Of a DNA stretch of 34,355 nucleotides, positions 20,552-30,569 are shown one piece after another (within the stretch, counting starts at the first letter, position 1; every line of letters begins with the position of its first letter). The notes beneath the pieces were generated by a model, which was given only the letters and a program-made list of their open reading frames with translations, was not told the DNA's origin and searched no databases. The position numbers were made by a program, and so were the translations under genes. This stretch comes from Perkinsus chesapeaki. Taxonomy: Eukaryota > Perkinsozoa > Perkinsida > Perkinsidae. The DNA lies in assembly GCA_013115145.1 (NCBI GenBank), contig JAAPAO010000383.1, forward strand, positions 1-34,355, in the 5' to 3' direction.

Positions 20552-22812
20552 ATGGCCAGACGGTGGTTTACTATTGTTCAAGGTCTTCCGCTGTTGAGTT
20601 GTTGTTACTACTGCGGTGAAGTGTGGCTTAGTTGTGTTATGGCTGTTAGGGCGGAGGCCGTATCTTCACTCTATTTGCTGGCTCAGAGGGTGAATATCTT
20701 AAGTCGACCCGGGGTTTCTGGGGTTGAGGTGGGGAGCTTCGTCAAGGATGCGGCGGAGGTCATCGGTGGGATGGGGGAGATGGACAAGTCGGATTGCGCT
20801 CATCTGGCGAGTATCTTACAGTTCTCCACTCGCTTTGCGCACCCGGAAGAATTTTCTATCTTAATAGAGCGCTCGCTGCCTGCCCTGAAACAGAGCATGG
20901 CCTGTGCGGATGATACCGTCCTCGCCAGCATCCTTACCTCGATCTCCAAGGCCTCCCATCGAATCCCTTCCTGGTTTGCTGTTGTGGCCGCGGACACCGT
21001 GAAGAGCTCTGGGGTGATCGAGACGGGGAGGGTGATGCCGGCTGTAACTACTATGAAGGCGTTGACTAGACTGGGGTACGAGGATGAGGAGGGGCTGTTG
21101 TATCCCCGGTTGAAGGAACTGTTGCATTCGCGAGCGCCCCACCTGAACCCGGAGGAGCTGGCTTCGGCGCTCCACGCCTTCGCCGGGCATCGGCGACACG
21201 GGTTAGATAGGAGGCTGCTGGAGAGTATGGCTGAGAGGATCGTTAAGTGCGGTGAGGAGGTAGGTAACAGCTGCAGTGGTGGTGGGGTAGGGCTGGGTGC
21301 TCAGATAAAAGGCACAACTGCGGCTAGTCTGCTGTACAGCTTTACCATGGCGAAGTTAAGTGATCGAAGGATGGTGGATATACTAGGACAAGCAGTAGTG
21401 AGGGGAGCCGATAGTATGAAGGTGAGGGGTAGTAGGAGGAGGATAGGGGACAGGAGTTGTGTTAGGTTGATGAGATCACTTTGGCACTTACTGCATTGGC
21501 TGGGGCGCGTGACGCTTGTGACGCTGCCAAGTTGTTTATGGCTATATCAGAGTAATACGGATTGTGATTGGTTGGAAAGAGTGAAGGTGTAATTATAGTG
21601 GGCGTGGACGATAAGACATGGTCGAGGCAGGGATCGAACCTGCCTCGACCACCAAGCCTGGGGCGGTTGGAAAATTGGCCACAAGGGGGTAAAAAGAGAA
21701 AGTTCGCTCAGTTTTTCAAGTTTGCCGAATCGGATGGAATATCACATCCCCTCCAAGAGGGTACCATGTTATCAGCTACTTCCGTAGCTGGTCTCTGAGG
21801 CTGGTGTTATCGGCCGAAATGGTATCTATGATGGGGGAGCCCCCCGGAACCACCTTTGGCCACTGTACAGGATGTTATAACTACGAGTCAGCATCTCTAC
21901 TGCCCAGTGCCCAGACCTAAGCTCCATCATCTCCGATCAAAACCACCTCATCATCACTTTGCCAATGTTTAGGCCACTCACGCATCGCCTTGATGAACTG
22001 CGGCCGATGAACATCAGTGCTGTTGTGCAGGCTGCTGCTAGAGCACGCTTCTATGACTATCGCCTTCTATCCTCCCTTACCCATTGTGCTTTGGACAAGA
22101 TGGGCTTGGACCAATTCTCTACAGTGGAGCTGGCAATGCTTATTCAAGGGTTGACTAAATTGAAGTAGACGGTTATGGTCGGGGGTAGATTTGGTTGTAT
22201 TCACTGACCAGGTTTGGTAGCAGCTCACTTCATATAGCGTTGCTCTCGGCTTATATGGGCCGGACTGTGGGGGAAGGAGACGCAGTGGCGGTGGCCATGG
22301 TGATGGATGCGGCCAGGCGCAGGTTCAATTCCTTGCAGAAGCAAAAGGGCCCAAGTAGGGTTGAATATATCCTTTGATCCACGTGGGTGACTCAGGTCGC
22401 CATGTTTCTAGCCGCAAGAGTGCTGTAAGCCCTCTTGAAGCGACCTTGGCCGCTTTGAGGGTAGGGTGTGCTCGATGGGTGCAGCAAGTGGATCTGGGGT
22501 CGGTAGGGACTAGGGAGGTGACGCAGATTGCAACGTGTTTGGTGGCTATGGGAGAAGTGCAGGAAGGTAGGGGTAATAGGGCGGCTTAGGGGTACTGGTG
22601 GATCAGGCGAATCTCACCAAGCATCGCTGTATGGTCTATTTCATGAGTTGTCCAAGCGTGTCGATGAAGGGATTGTGGAGGAGGAGGGCCAAAGGTTCAT
22701 AGCTCACGCGTGGCGAGCTTACCTTACCTTGGCACGAGACGAGTCGGTGGAGGAGGAGTTTGGGGAGAAGGTGATAGTACTAGGGTTGTGGTGGGAGGGA
22801 TGGGATATCTAA
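20552..22812 (+). CDS. Multi-exon helical-repeat (HPR/FASTK-like) protein
   Basis: It starts 21 bp after the CFAP221 stop. Exons are 20552-21421, 21475-21551, 21892-22164, 22212-22354, 22396-22566 and 22607-~22770, where the gene either splices on or reads to a stop at 22810-22812. Repeats of the alveolate HPR type include HLASILQFSTRF, VLASILTSISKA, ELASALHAFAG, AASLLYSFTMAKL, ITLALTALAG, VELAMLIQGLTKL, SSLHIALLSAYMG and VTQIATCLVAMGE. The N-terminus (MARRWFTIVQGLPLL, Cys-rich hydrophobic) could be an organelle-targeting presequence; a second Met at 20639 is an alternative start. Function by family is organellar RNA binding or processing. The C-terminus and any RAP domain were not found. Confidence 0.68.
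21619..21651 (-). repeat. Perfect 12-bp tRNA acceptor/T-arm minihelix in an intron
   Basis: On the minus strand GGTCGAGGCAGG and CCTGCCTCGACC pair perfectly around the loop TTCGATC, followed by A. One more T-A pair extends the stem to 13 bp in DNA. This is exactly a 7-bp acceptor stem stacked on a 5-bp T-stem with a canonical T-loop, with the D and anticodon arms absent. GGTTCGATCCC inside it fits the Pol III B box. It lies in the 340-nt intron 21552-21891 of the helical-repeat gene, where sister introns are ~40-50 nt. Confidence 0.6.
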
Positions 22813-23542
22813 TAGCCTTATGATAAAGTTACCACTGGTAACGTATTACATATCCCTAAGGTCCTCATGCAGGTTACCTACGTAGCATCCGCGCTAATGT
22901 GTGAAAATTCGGACAGGTCGCTTTCCTGTAACTTCCCTTTGCCTCCGATATGGTTGGTGTCGTGGACTTGCCGATGCTGACTGTGGTGGTGTTGTTAGAC
23001 TCGAGAGATCCTGTTGAGGGTTGAACGGAGACATCCGGAGGGTGGCAGGGGGCGGCCATCTCAGGATAGTAGGGTCATGCGTCGGTCGGTAGCACGGAGG
23101 GAGTTTGATTCTGTTGCGGCTGGCCGAGAGACAACTGCTAGAAAGCCGTTCCAGAATAATACAGTCGTTGAGGGACTGTTTGATGACGCTATTTGACAGC
23201 GCGCCACGAAATTAGGCTGCAATGGTGTTACTGCTTGCATCAGTGTTTCCGGCAGTTGTAGTAGTTGAGTTGTCCATGGCTGTGAGCTGCTGCTGTGTGA
23301 GTGTTGTTTGTAGTTATTACCTGACTAGATGGTCTTCGAAGTCTCAGACCTTCTCTACTATCTGGTCAGCATACCCCTCACTTTATGGTAGTACCTAGCA
23401 CCACCACCGCCATCATCGCCATCATCGCCACCGCTGCCCGACATGTCCGAGTTGGTTGTTGTTTAGGCTATGCCGAGTATTCGCTCCATCATTCTTTTCA
23501 ATATCTGAGGGCCCGTCGTCAGTGCCGGAAGCTGACAAGCCT
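22813..23542. other. Gap with possible terminal exons of the upstream gene
   Basis: A plus-strand frame at about 22995-23196 (ending FDDAI, then TGA) has a usable acceptor (GTTGTTAG) and could be the last exon of the gene at 20552. A short frame from an acceptor near 22871 (reading VTYVASALMCENSD) is another candidate. I could not join them in phase. GCCATCATCGCCATCATCGCC near 23410 is a short triplet-rich tract. Confidence 0.25.
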
Positions 23543-26500
23543 ATGAAAGTGCACATGGAGTCGGCTCCACCACCGACGCCTGTTGAAAGGGAGAAGTGTC
23601 CTGCTCCTATGGAAGTGGTGGAGGAGAAGGTTGAGGAGGATGGAAAGGTGAGATGAGGAGGAGATGGATTGCTGGTATTGCCTGCTGGGCCTCATAATAG
23701 GGCTTGGCGGCTTCCTATTATCAGTTCGCTGTAGGAAGCTTGGTTCGTATTGCTACTGTATTATTGGCAATAATGAGGCCTTAAAGGGCCCCTCATCCCT
23801 GGGGGTTATTACGCATACTTTACGTGGAATTCATGCGTGATGGTGGCTATGTACCTGGGCAAGAAATGGAAGCCGAAAAAATTCATGGCACTTTTGGGGA
23901 AAATGGAAAACGATATTCTCGCCGGTTCTGACTTCTCTCGGCACTTTCCAGTGTGATTTGGCGAGCATGGAGGGGTCGACCGAAGGGGGACGGGCAAAGT
24001 TGGACAACTTCAGGGCGATGGAACGAATTCGGGCCGAGCTTCCCATTATTCCGTCTTTTCGCCAACATATGCGGCTGCTCAGACCGCTACTGCTGCTGCT
24101 GCTGCAGAGGAGGAGGAACTCCCGAAGGAGGATGAAGAGATCATCGCTGCACCATCGTCGAAGGAGGAAGGAAGTATCGAGGTTGCTGATGAGAAGTGTG
24201 GCAGGAGAGTTGAACAACAGCAGCAGCAAGTGGACGAGGAAACTGAGGCGCAAGTAGCCGCTGCTGCCTTACTAGTGGCTGAGGCTGCTGAGAAAGCTGA
24301 AAGGGTTGAGCAGGGCGAGCAGGAAGAGGAGGAGATGTCATTGTTGGTTATACCAGCCAGTGCAGTTAAGAGGGACAGGCCGGCGTCTACGGTAAGCTTG
24401 GTGATGGGATACGATGGAAGTGTTGCCGTGTAGAAGAATGAAGGTGGTCCAAGAAGGAAATCTACTAGTCTATCAACCGACACGGAACCACCAGGATTTG
24501 AGAAGTACAGGGTGAGTGTTAGTATGCCAGGGAGGAGGACCACAGAGAGTATGTTATTAGCCTAACTCCAGCGGGGGCGGAGGCGGCGGCGGAGGTGGTG
24601 GTGGCTACAGAGGGCATCGTCAGCCTACTGCGAATGAGTTTGAGATACAAAAGAACATTCTTAACGCTGCGAACTCAAGGTAAGGTGTTGCTAGGGCTGT
24701 TACTGTTGTTGTCGGTAGGGGGCTGGATTGATGGGTCAGGTCGGTGAATGGTCTCCTAGCCATCGTGGACCTTCACGTGGAGCAGCTCAACTCGGTTAAT
24801 GTCTCTACGCTGATACATCGATTGGCAAGTATCACGCAGAATCATGAAGGGACTCAGAGGGCACTGGCGAGGGATGGTAGGGTGAAGAGAGTGTTGGAGA
24901 GAGCTATTGAGGTGAGCGGCGGATGGGGACGTGCTTTGCCTTCTCACTGGTGAGCAGTTGGCACCGACCTCGAGCTGCCAGTCACTATCTAATATCTGTT
25001 GGGCTATAGGCAAGCTGCAGATGGCTGAAGAGAAGGACGTGGTGCAGGCTATAGTGGAAGCGGCTAAGACTAGGCTGGAGTACCCGTCACAGCAGCACCA
25101 CGAGTTCCAGTCGAAGATCATATTTCTTCAGTCACTTCCGTCCCCAGAACTTCTCCAATATGCTATACGGTCTATCCAGGGTTGGGTATTATGACAAGGA
25201 ATTGATGGACTTGGTGGCTCGAAAAGTGGCCAACAACCTGTGCACCTTCAAACCTCAGGAGGTATCCAATCTCCTCTATGCCTACGGTCGTCTCAACTGG
25301 TAGGGCCTCGCAGTAGTGCTGGATGGCGGCAGGGCCTCCTCTCCCAGTTACAATGAAAGTCTCCTGAGTGAAATATGCATTTGTGTAGCGGCGATGATGT
25401 GCCGTTACGACGGTCAGGGTGTTGGCAATGTTATGTGCTCATTGGCAAAGCTAAACTATCACTGCAATCACCTTATGGATGTGAGTTGATGCTTCGCTCC
25501 GCCGTTTCTCGTTTCACGATTACACGTTTTAGGCCATTGCGTCTGATGTGGTGCTCTCCCCCCATAAATACGGTAAGTTCTTGATATCGAAGATCCTCCG
25601 TCCAATGCACAGCCTGGGCTACACCAACCTGCCCATGTTGTTGACCACCAGTGTGTAAGTCGGCTTGGCTGCCACCACTTACTTCACATTACGCTCATTT
25701 GGTCAAGGTACATTGTTGAAAACATCACTAACATTAAGGTTGATGAGATTATCGTTGTTATGCAGGGATTCGCGCAGGTTGGTTCGGCCAGCATCAGCAA
25801 CAGGGTAATGTCTTCACCACCCTTAGGAGGGTATCCGAGCCCCAACGGTCTCCAGCGATGAGGAGATGCCGCCGTCGATGCCTCATCCGTCCGTGGGTCC
25901 GTTGGAGTACGCGCAAGCCTCTGAGCGCGTTGACATTCTGATGCAACATACGGCTTTGAAGCTCTCCACCGTGGCCAAGCTGGAGGAAGTGTCTCTGGAG
26001 AAAATCGTAAGCATAATCGAAGGGTACTCATATTAAGACTTGTCAGGTTCAATTGTTCAATTTAATGGCGCGCCTTGGAATGAAGTCGAGCCCGTGCAAC
26101 GGCGGCTTCCTGCTGTCCGCTTGTGCCAGGATACTGCAAAACCTAGACACTCTCGGCGGTGATCAGATCAAGTCTATCGTAAGACGCTTCTTCTTTACTT
26201 GGATGATGATGAAGGTCTTGTCTTTGCAGTTACGCTCCTGTGCTGCCATGGAACTGGCGCTTAGCAGCTTCGAGGAGAGACTTCTCAACGAAATTACAGA
26301 CTCAGATGATGCTATCATGCCCGGCGCGCCATCTACGGCAGCGGGAACTGTTTCCTGCTGTTCGCCTCAATCGTTCCTGGATGTCGCCCCGGCTGCCTCG
26401 GAGTCGATGCCTGTTGACCTTCTACCGGTTGATGATCTCTCAATGCTACCAAAGTCAGTGGAGGGCTGCGGGTGGAGCCCCGAGTGTCTAGAGTTCCTGT

Positions 26501-26598
26501 TGGAGACCGATGAACATCTCACCCAGCATGCTCAGCAGCACAGTGGGGTTGGTGGCAACGCCGCTCCCGCTGGCATAGGGGGTGGTGACGGGTGGTAG
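23543..26598 (+). CDS. Multi-exon helical-repeat (HPR/FASTK-like) protein with Ala/Glu-rich N-terminus
   Basis: The end at TAG 26596-26598 is firm; the start is not. The N-terminal exons are low complexity: Pro/Glu-rich (23543-23649), Ala/Glu/Gln-rich (about 24085-24390) and a poly-Gly tract (about 24573-24612). Firm exons in the repeat region include 24740-24911, 24958-~25110, ~25120-25302 and ~25355-25489. Repeat motifs are VNVSTLIHRLASI, QSLSNICWAIGKL, QNFSNMLYGLSRVG, QEVSNLLYAYGRL and GVGNVMCSLAKLN, each ~35-40 residues apart. These are FASTK/HPR-type helical repeats implicated in organellar RNA metabolism. Introns as short as ~22-30 nt seem necessary near 25110-25135. The C-terminal 60 residues are acidic then Gly-rich. 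No RAP domain was identified. Confidence 0.68.
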
Positions 26599-27688
26599 AT
26601 ATTAATTTAATAAGAATAATAATGATGATGTATTTATTCAAAATGATTTTTAATGATTGTTGTAAACAACCTTTTGATAAAACCCTTTACTGTTTGTGGG
26701 AACACCATAAAAGAACTGCTATCGTTAACCACCACTTATATCACTCTGGCCAACATAGCATCATCAAAGCTCGCAAAGGCTTCCTACTACTACCCTCATC
26801 TTTTTTATCATTACTGAGGCTCTCAGCGCCCAGCTTATCCTTAATTGTCTTGGTGAGTCATAAGTAACTAGTGCTAAAACTACGGCATAGGCTGCTGCTG
26901 CTACTGCTGCTGCAAGTGCCTGCGTAATCGAGGGTCCTGTTTGCATAGACAAGCAAGATTAACACCGAGACAGAGGATGGTTTTTCTATGTCCTTATTTT
27001 TAACTTGGCCTTATTTCCTATCACCTTAATGCAGCTTTATTACTCTACCTCTTCTTTCCGTTTAACTAGTGGAGCGGTATGGACAGTGCGGAGCTCCTTA
27101 TATTTGCGTACGCGCTCGTAGTTGTATAGTGAATAATAAAAGATGACGTTCGCCCTGTTGGGTTCCTGTGTTGGAACGCCGCTCGGCAGTCGAGTCTGAG
27201 CTTCCTTGTGATAGTGGTGATATTCTCCTATTATATTGCCCACCATCATCGTGGATACTGCTGCTGCTGGTAGCTCCTCGACTCGTTGTTCATTGGCAGT
27301 TGCCGCTGCCAGTTATGCATGTTATTGGTTGTATGGAGTTGATGCTGATGATGGCTGTACGCATGCTTGTGTTATACAGCAAAGGGAGGGGTTGCTCAGT
27401 ATTTGCAAAGAGACGGACCTTGGAGATACTGTCTAACAATATCCACATTTACAGAAATCATCGACTATCGCTTTTAATCAAGGGTCGTCCCGTTCATATC
27501 GTCTGGGAGAGTTACTTATAAAAGAAACATGAGTGGTGGCCCCCCGTCGACACGGGCCGTTCACCATTCATTGGGTCCTTTTGGTGTTTGCCTCTTCAAG
27601 GCGGCTAATTAACGTTCCTCCTTTGACATTCCTATCAACGTATGATTCAGTTCATTTGAAAGCCAGAGAGCCTCTCCCAATTTCTCAA
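26599..27688. other. Mostly unassigned region between helical-repeat and Reeler genes
   Basis: AT-rich 3' flank at 26599-26680. Minus-strand frames at 26764-26952 (Ala-rich hydrophobic segment) and 27040-27249 may be exons of small genes; the latter is listed separately. The plus-strand frame at 27168-27521 overlaps them and has no family match. Confidence 0.3.
27040..27249 (-). CDS. Possible small protein or terminal exon, unknown function
   Basis: This minus-strand frame ends in TAA at 27040-27042 and encodes a charged, aromatic-rich C-terminus (NVIFYYSLYNYERVRKYKE, then LVKRKEEVE). A potential acceptor (CCAACACAG) lies at about 27170 and the same frame extends upstream to about 27300 with an Ala-rich segment. 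The composition resembles small accessory subunits of mitochondrial complexes, but I recognise no family. It may equally be chance. Confidence 0.3.
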   Translation of the reverse strand: MMVGNIIGEYHHYHKEAQTRLPSGVPTQEPNRANVIFYYSLYNYERVRKYKELRTVHTAPLVKRKEEVE

Positions 27689-28558
27689 ATGTTCAATTCG
27701 GTTCTTAGCGGCTTCGCCATCATCACGTGCTTTACCAGTAAGCTCCGCCGTAGCCACATGTACCACTTTCCCTTCATCAGGTCCAGCGTATGCCTATCCA
27801 AATATGGCAGGAAGCTGTGATGGTCCTGGATCACACTCGGGTGCTGGTGGTACAGCTGCTACCGACACTACAGTGAGATTTCATTACATTCACGAAGGAG
27901 ACAGGACAATAATTGTGTTGTTGATGTTTAGGGCTACAGCCTTAGTGTTGAGAGCACTTCCTCTTCTGGTATCTTCGACGTTACAGTGACATCGACTAGT
28001 ACCTTCAAAGGGTTCCTCGTTAAGGCCAAAGAGCAGTCTAACGACGGAGCACAGATCCTCGGTTTTGAATCTTTACCAGCAGTAAGCAGCTAAGGTGAGT
28101 TTATTAGCACACATTGATGCTTCAGGGCTCGACCTACTTAAACAGCTGCCCCGACCCTAATGCCCTCGTTTCAAGGACAGCTATCTCACACACTAACTCC
28201 AACGCTAAGAGCAGTGTTACCGCCCAACTCAACTGTGGTCTATATGAAGGTGATGTAACTGTTACAGCATACTTGGTTACCTCTTACGTAAGTTGTCCTT
28301 TATTTGTTGTTGCATCATCATCTTTTATAGACTTCACCTTACATCAGCTTAAGTAAAGTCTTCACCTGTACCTCAAGTGGTTCAGCAACTATGGACCCCA
28401 GCAAGGTGGCGACTACTTCAACACCCGGGGACGGTGATGATGACGATGACGACGATCACGACGATCACGATAGTGCTGCGATTCCCGCTGTCTCGGATAC
28501 CTCAAAGGAGTTGATACTGTCTATAGCAGCTATTGGCATTGCAGCTTTGATGATGTGA
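27689..28558 (+). CDS. Reeler-domain surface/secreted protein 1 (226 aa)
   Basis: Exons 27689-27737, 27781-27872, 27932-28081, 28126-28287 and 28331-28558 join in phase. A signal peptide (core VLSGFAIITC) is followed by YPNMAGSC. Then comes a Reeler (reelin N-terminal) domain: FDVTVTSTSTFKGFLVKAK, the ILGFESLPAG turn, an SCPDP cysteine, ISHTNSNAKSSV, and LYEGDVTVTAYLVTSY. After the domain come CTSSGSATMDPS, an Asp/His-rich linker (about 12 acidic residues) and a hydrophobic C-terminus (LILSIAAIGIAALMM) with small residues upstream, as in a GPI-anchor signal. It is the tandem paralog of the gene at 28999, with near-identical exons 3-4 and introns. Reeler domains occur in extracellular matrix and defence-type proteins; the role here is unknown. 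Confidence 0.82.
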
Positions 28559-28998
28559 TACTGAGGCCACATACCTTCTAATATACCCATTATTGCCCGT
28601 AGTACAGCACTTGACATCGGCATGTTGCTAATAAGCATGGATGTATTGAATTCGATTATCGGTTATATTGCGTTGTATAGTCCAGGGGAGAAGAATCGAG
28701 AAACGCAAGGTCAGCAGCCTCGGCGATCAGATGTCGCGATTTCCTGTGTTGTGAGTTCCCTCCTGCGTGAGCGTGATTTTGATATCGAAGTTCTCTCGCA
28801 GCACACACGTCTCGATCGGTTTCGTGCATTAGCACGCCTTCAGGAGAGACATAGCGCCATAAGCCCGTCTCATTTCAATCCTTATGTGCGGTATTCAGAT
28901 TCGTCGGTGACACACCTTTCCTTGCCCAACATGCCAGACTGTTGAGATGTAGTTCAGTTCATTTGCGCTTCATCCTTTTGTATCTTCTTATAAGGTTT
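28559..28998. other. Spacer between the two Reeler genes
   Basis: A 107-codon frame at 28622-28945 is open but has no splice or homology support. The next gene's promoter should lie here; TTCTTATAAGG at 28984 is a weak TATA-like candidate very close to the ATG. Confidence 0.3.
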
Positions 28999-30117
28999 AT
29001 GTCACGTGTATCCGTCGTTGCCATCACCATGGTCTCTTTAACCAGTAACTCAGTGCTTCCCCGTTGAGAAGTCTCGCCACTCCCGCTTGGTTCATATTGT
29101 TCAGGTCCAGCTTATGCCTATCCCGGTATGGCAGGAAGCTGTACTGGCCCTCAAGCACACTCGGGTGCTGGTGGTACAGCTGCTACCGACACTACGGTGG
29201 GAATTCGTTTCATGAACCAAGGGGACAATAATTGTGTTGTTGATGTTTAGGGCTACAGTCTTAGTGTTGAGAGTACTTCCTCTTCTGGAATCTTCGACGT
29301 TACGGTGACATCGACTATTACCTTCAAAGGGTTCCTCGTTAAGGCCAAAGAGCAGTCTAACGACGGAGCACAGATCCTCGGTTTTGAATCTTTACCAGCA
29401 GTAAGCAGCTAAGGTGAGTTTATTAGCACACCTTGATGCTTTAGGGCTCGACCTACTTAAACAGCTGCCCCGACCCTGAAGCTCTCGTTTCAAGGACAGC
29501 TATCTCACACACTAACTCCAACGCTAAGAGCAGTGTTACCGCCCAACTCAACTGTGGTCTATATGAAGGTGATGTAACTGTTACAGCATACTTGGTTACC
29601 TCTTACGTAAGTTACCTTTTATTTGTTGTTGCATCATCATCTTTTATAGACTTCACCTTACATCAGCTTAAGTAAAGTCTTTACCTGTACCTCAAGTGGT
29701 TCCGAAACTATAGACCCCAGCACCGTGGGGACTACCTCCGCACCCGGCACTAGTGGTACTGGTGATGATGATGATGAAAAAGAAGAGGAAGAGGAAGAAG
29801 GAGAAGATGATAATGATGATGAACACGAGGACGATGATGATGTTAATAATAATACCACCGCCGTTGGTGTTGACGATGATGGCGGCGCCGGTAGCGCCAC
29901 CACTCCAGACCACCATGACGATGGCATTAGTATCACCACTGCCCCGGATAATGATGGTGACGCTAGCAGCAGCGCCCCGACTTATACGCCGAATTCTGTA
30001 AATCTCGGATCTACCGTGGGACCTGCCACCTCCACCCGTAATCCTGATGTGTCAGGCGCTAAGATGAGCCTGACTCTATCGTCAGCAGCTCTTGGCATTC
30101 TCGCCATATTTTTGTAA
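28999..30117 (+). CDS. Reeler-domain surface/secreted protein 2 with long acidic linker (305 aa)
   Basis: Exons 28999-29044, 29105-29196, 29251-29400, 29445-29606 and 29650-30117 have the same junction phases as paralog 1; exons 2, 3 and 4 are the same lengths (92, 150 and 162 nt). The signal peptide differs (VSVVAITMVSLT), but the Reeler domain is nearly identical. After TCTSSGSE the proteins diverge. This copy has a ~40-residue Asp/Glu run (about 29761-29845), Asn/Thr- and Gly/Ala-rich low-complexity sequence and Ser/Thr-rich stretches. It ends with GAKMSLTLSSAALGILAIFL, a GPI-type signal. The linker would hold the domain away from the cell surface. Confidence 0.83.
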
Positions 30118-30569
30118 CGCTGCATGTGCGTGATTAATCCCGGCTTTTTTCCCGCCTCAAAAAGGCACAAGTTGATGACATGACAAGTTCTTATGTTGTT
30201 CTGGCTTGTTGTGTTCAGTGCTTATGCCGTTCACCGACTATAACGTCGGCTCTTGTGACACCTTTGTGCAATTGTCCCGTATTTTGTCCCATAGCAAGGA
30301 GCTGAGAGTGTAGCAGACTCAACATGTCGACTTTCGCGCCGATCTCCGCAACGGGACGAAAATTGAACGCACTCATATTTGGCATTATAAAGATGCACTG
30401 TGCATTACTTGTCCTCTCACGCGCGTATTCCAGTTCGTTTGCGCTATCTGCAATTACTAGTAATCACTTCATTATATAGAGAATACATAATTATCGTCTC
30501 AGCGCGCCTTTGTGTTTACCTCAGTAAGTAGTAGCTTGTGATTATTATTGTTGGTTATATACAAAAGTA
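30118..30569. other. Intergenic region upstream of glyoxalase I
   Basis: No gene is seen. AT-rich around 30455-30570, with TATTATTGTTGG and TATATACAAAAG just upstream of the ATG at 30570. Confidence 0.3.

Noticed and set aside
23831-24543. Minus-strand Leu/Ser-rich frames of 140 and 154 codons
   Set aside because: They mirror the Ala/Glu/Gln low-complexity exons of the plus-strand helical-repeat gene.
29658-29939. Ser- or Ile-rich minus-strand frames
   Set aside because: They are the reverse of the acidic linker codons (GAT/GAA runs) of Reeler gene 2.
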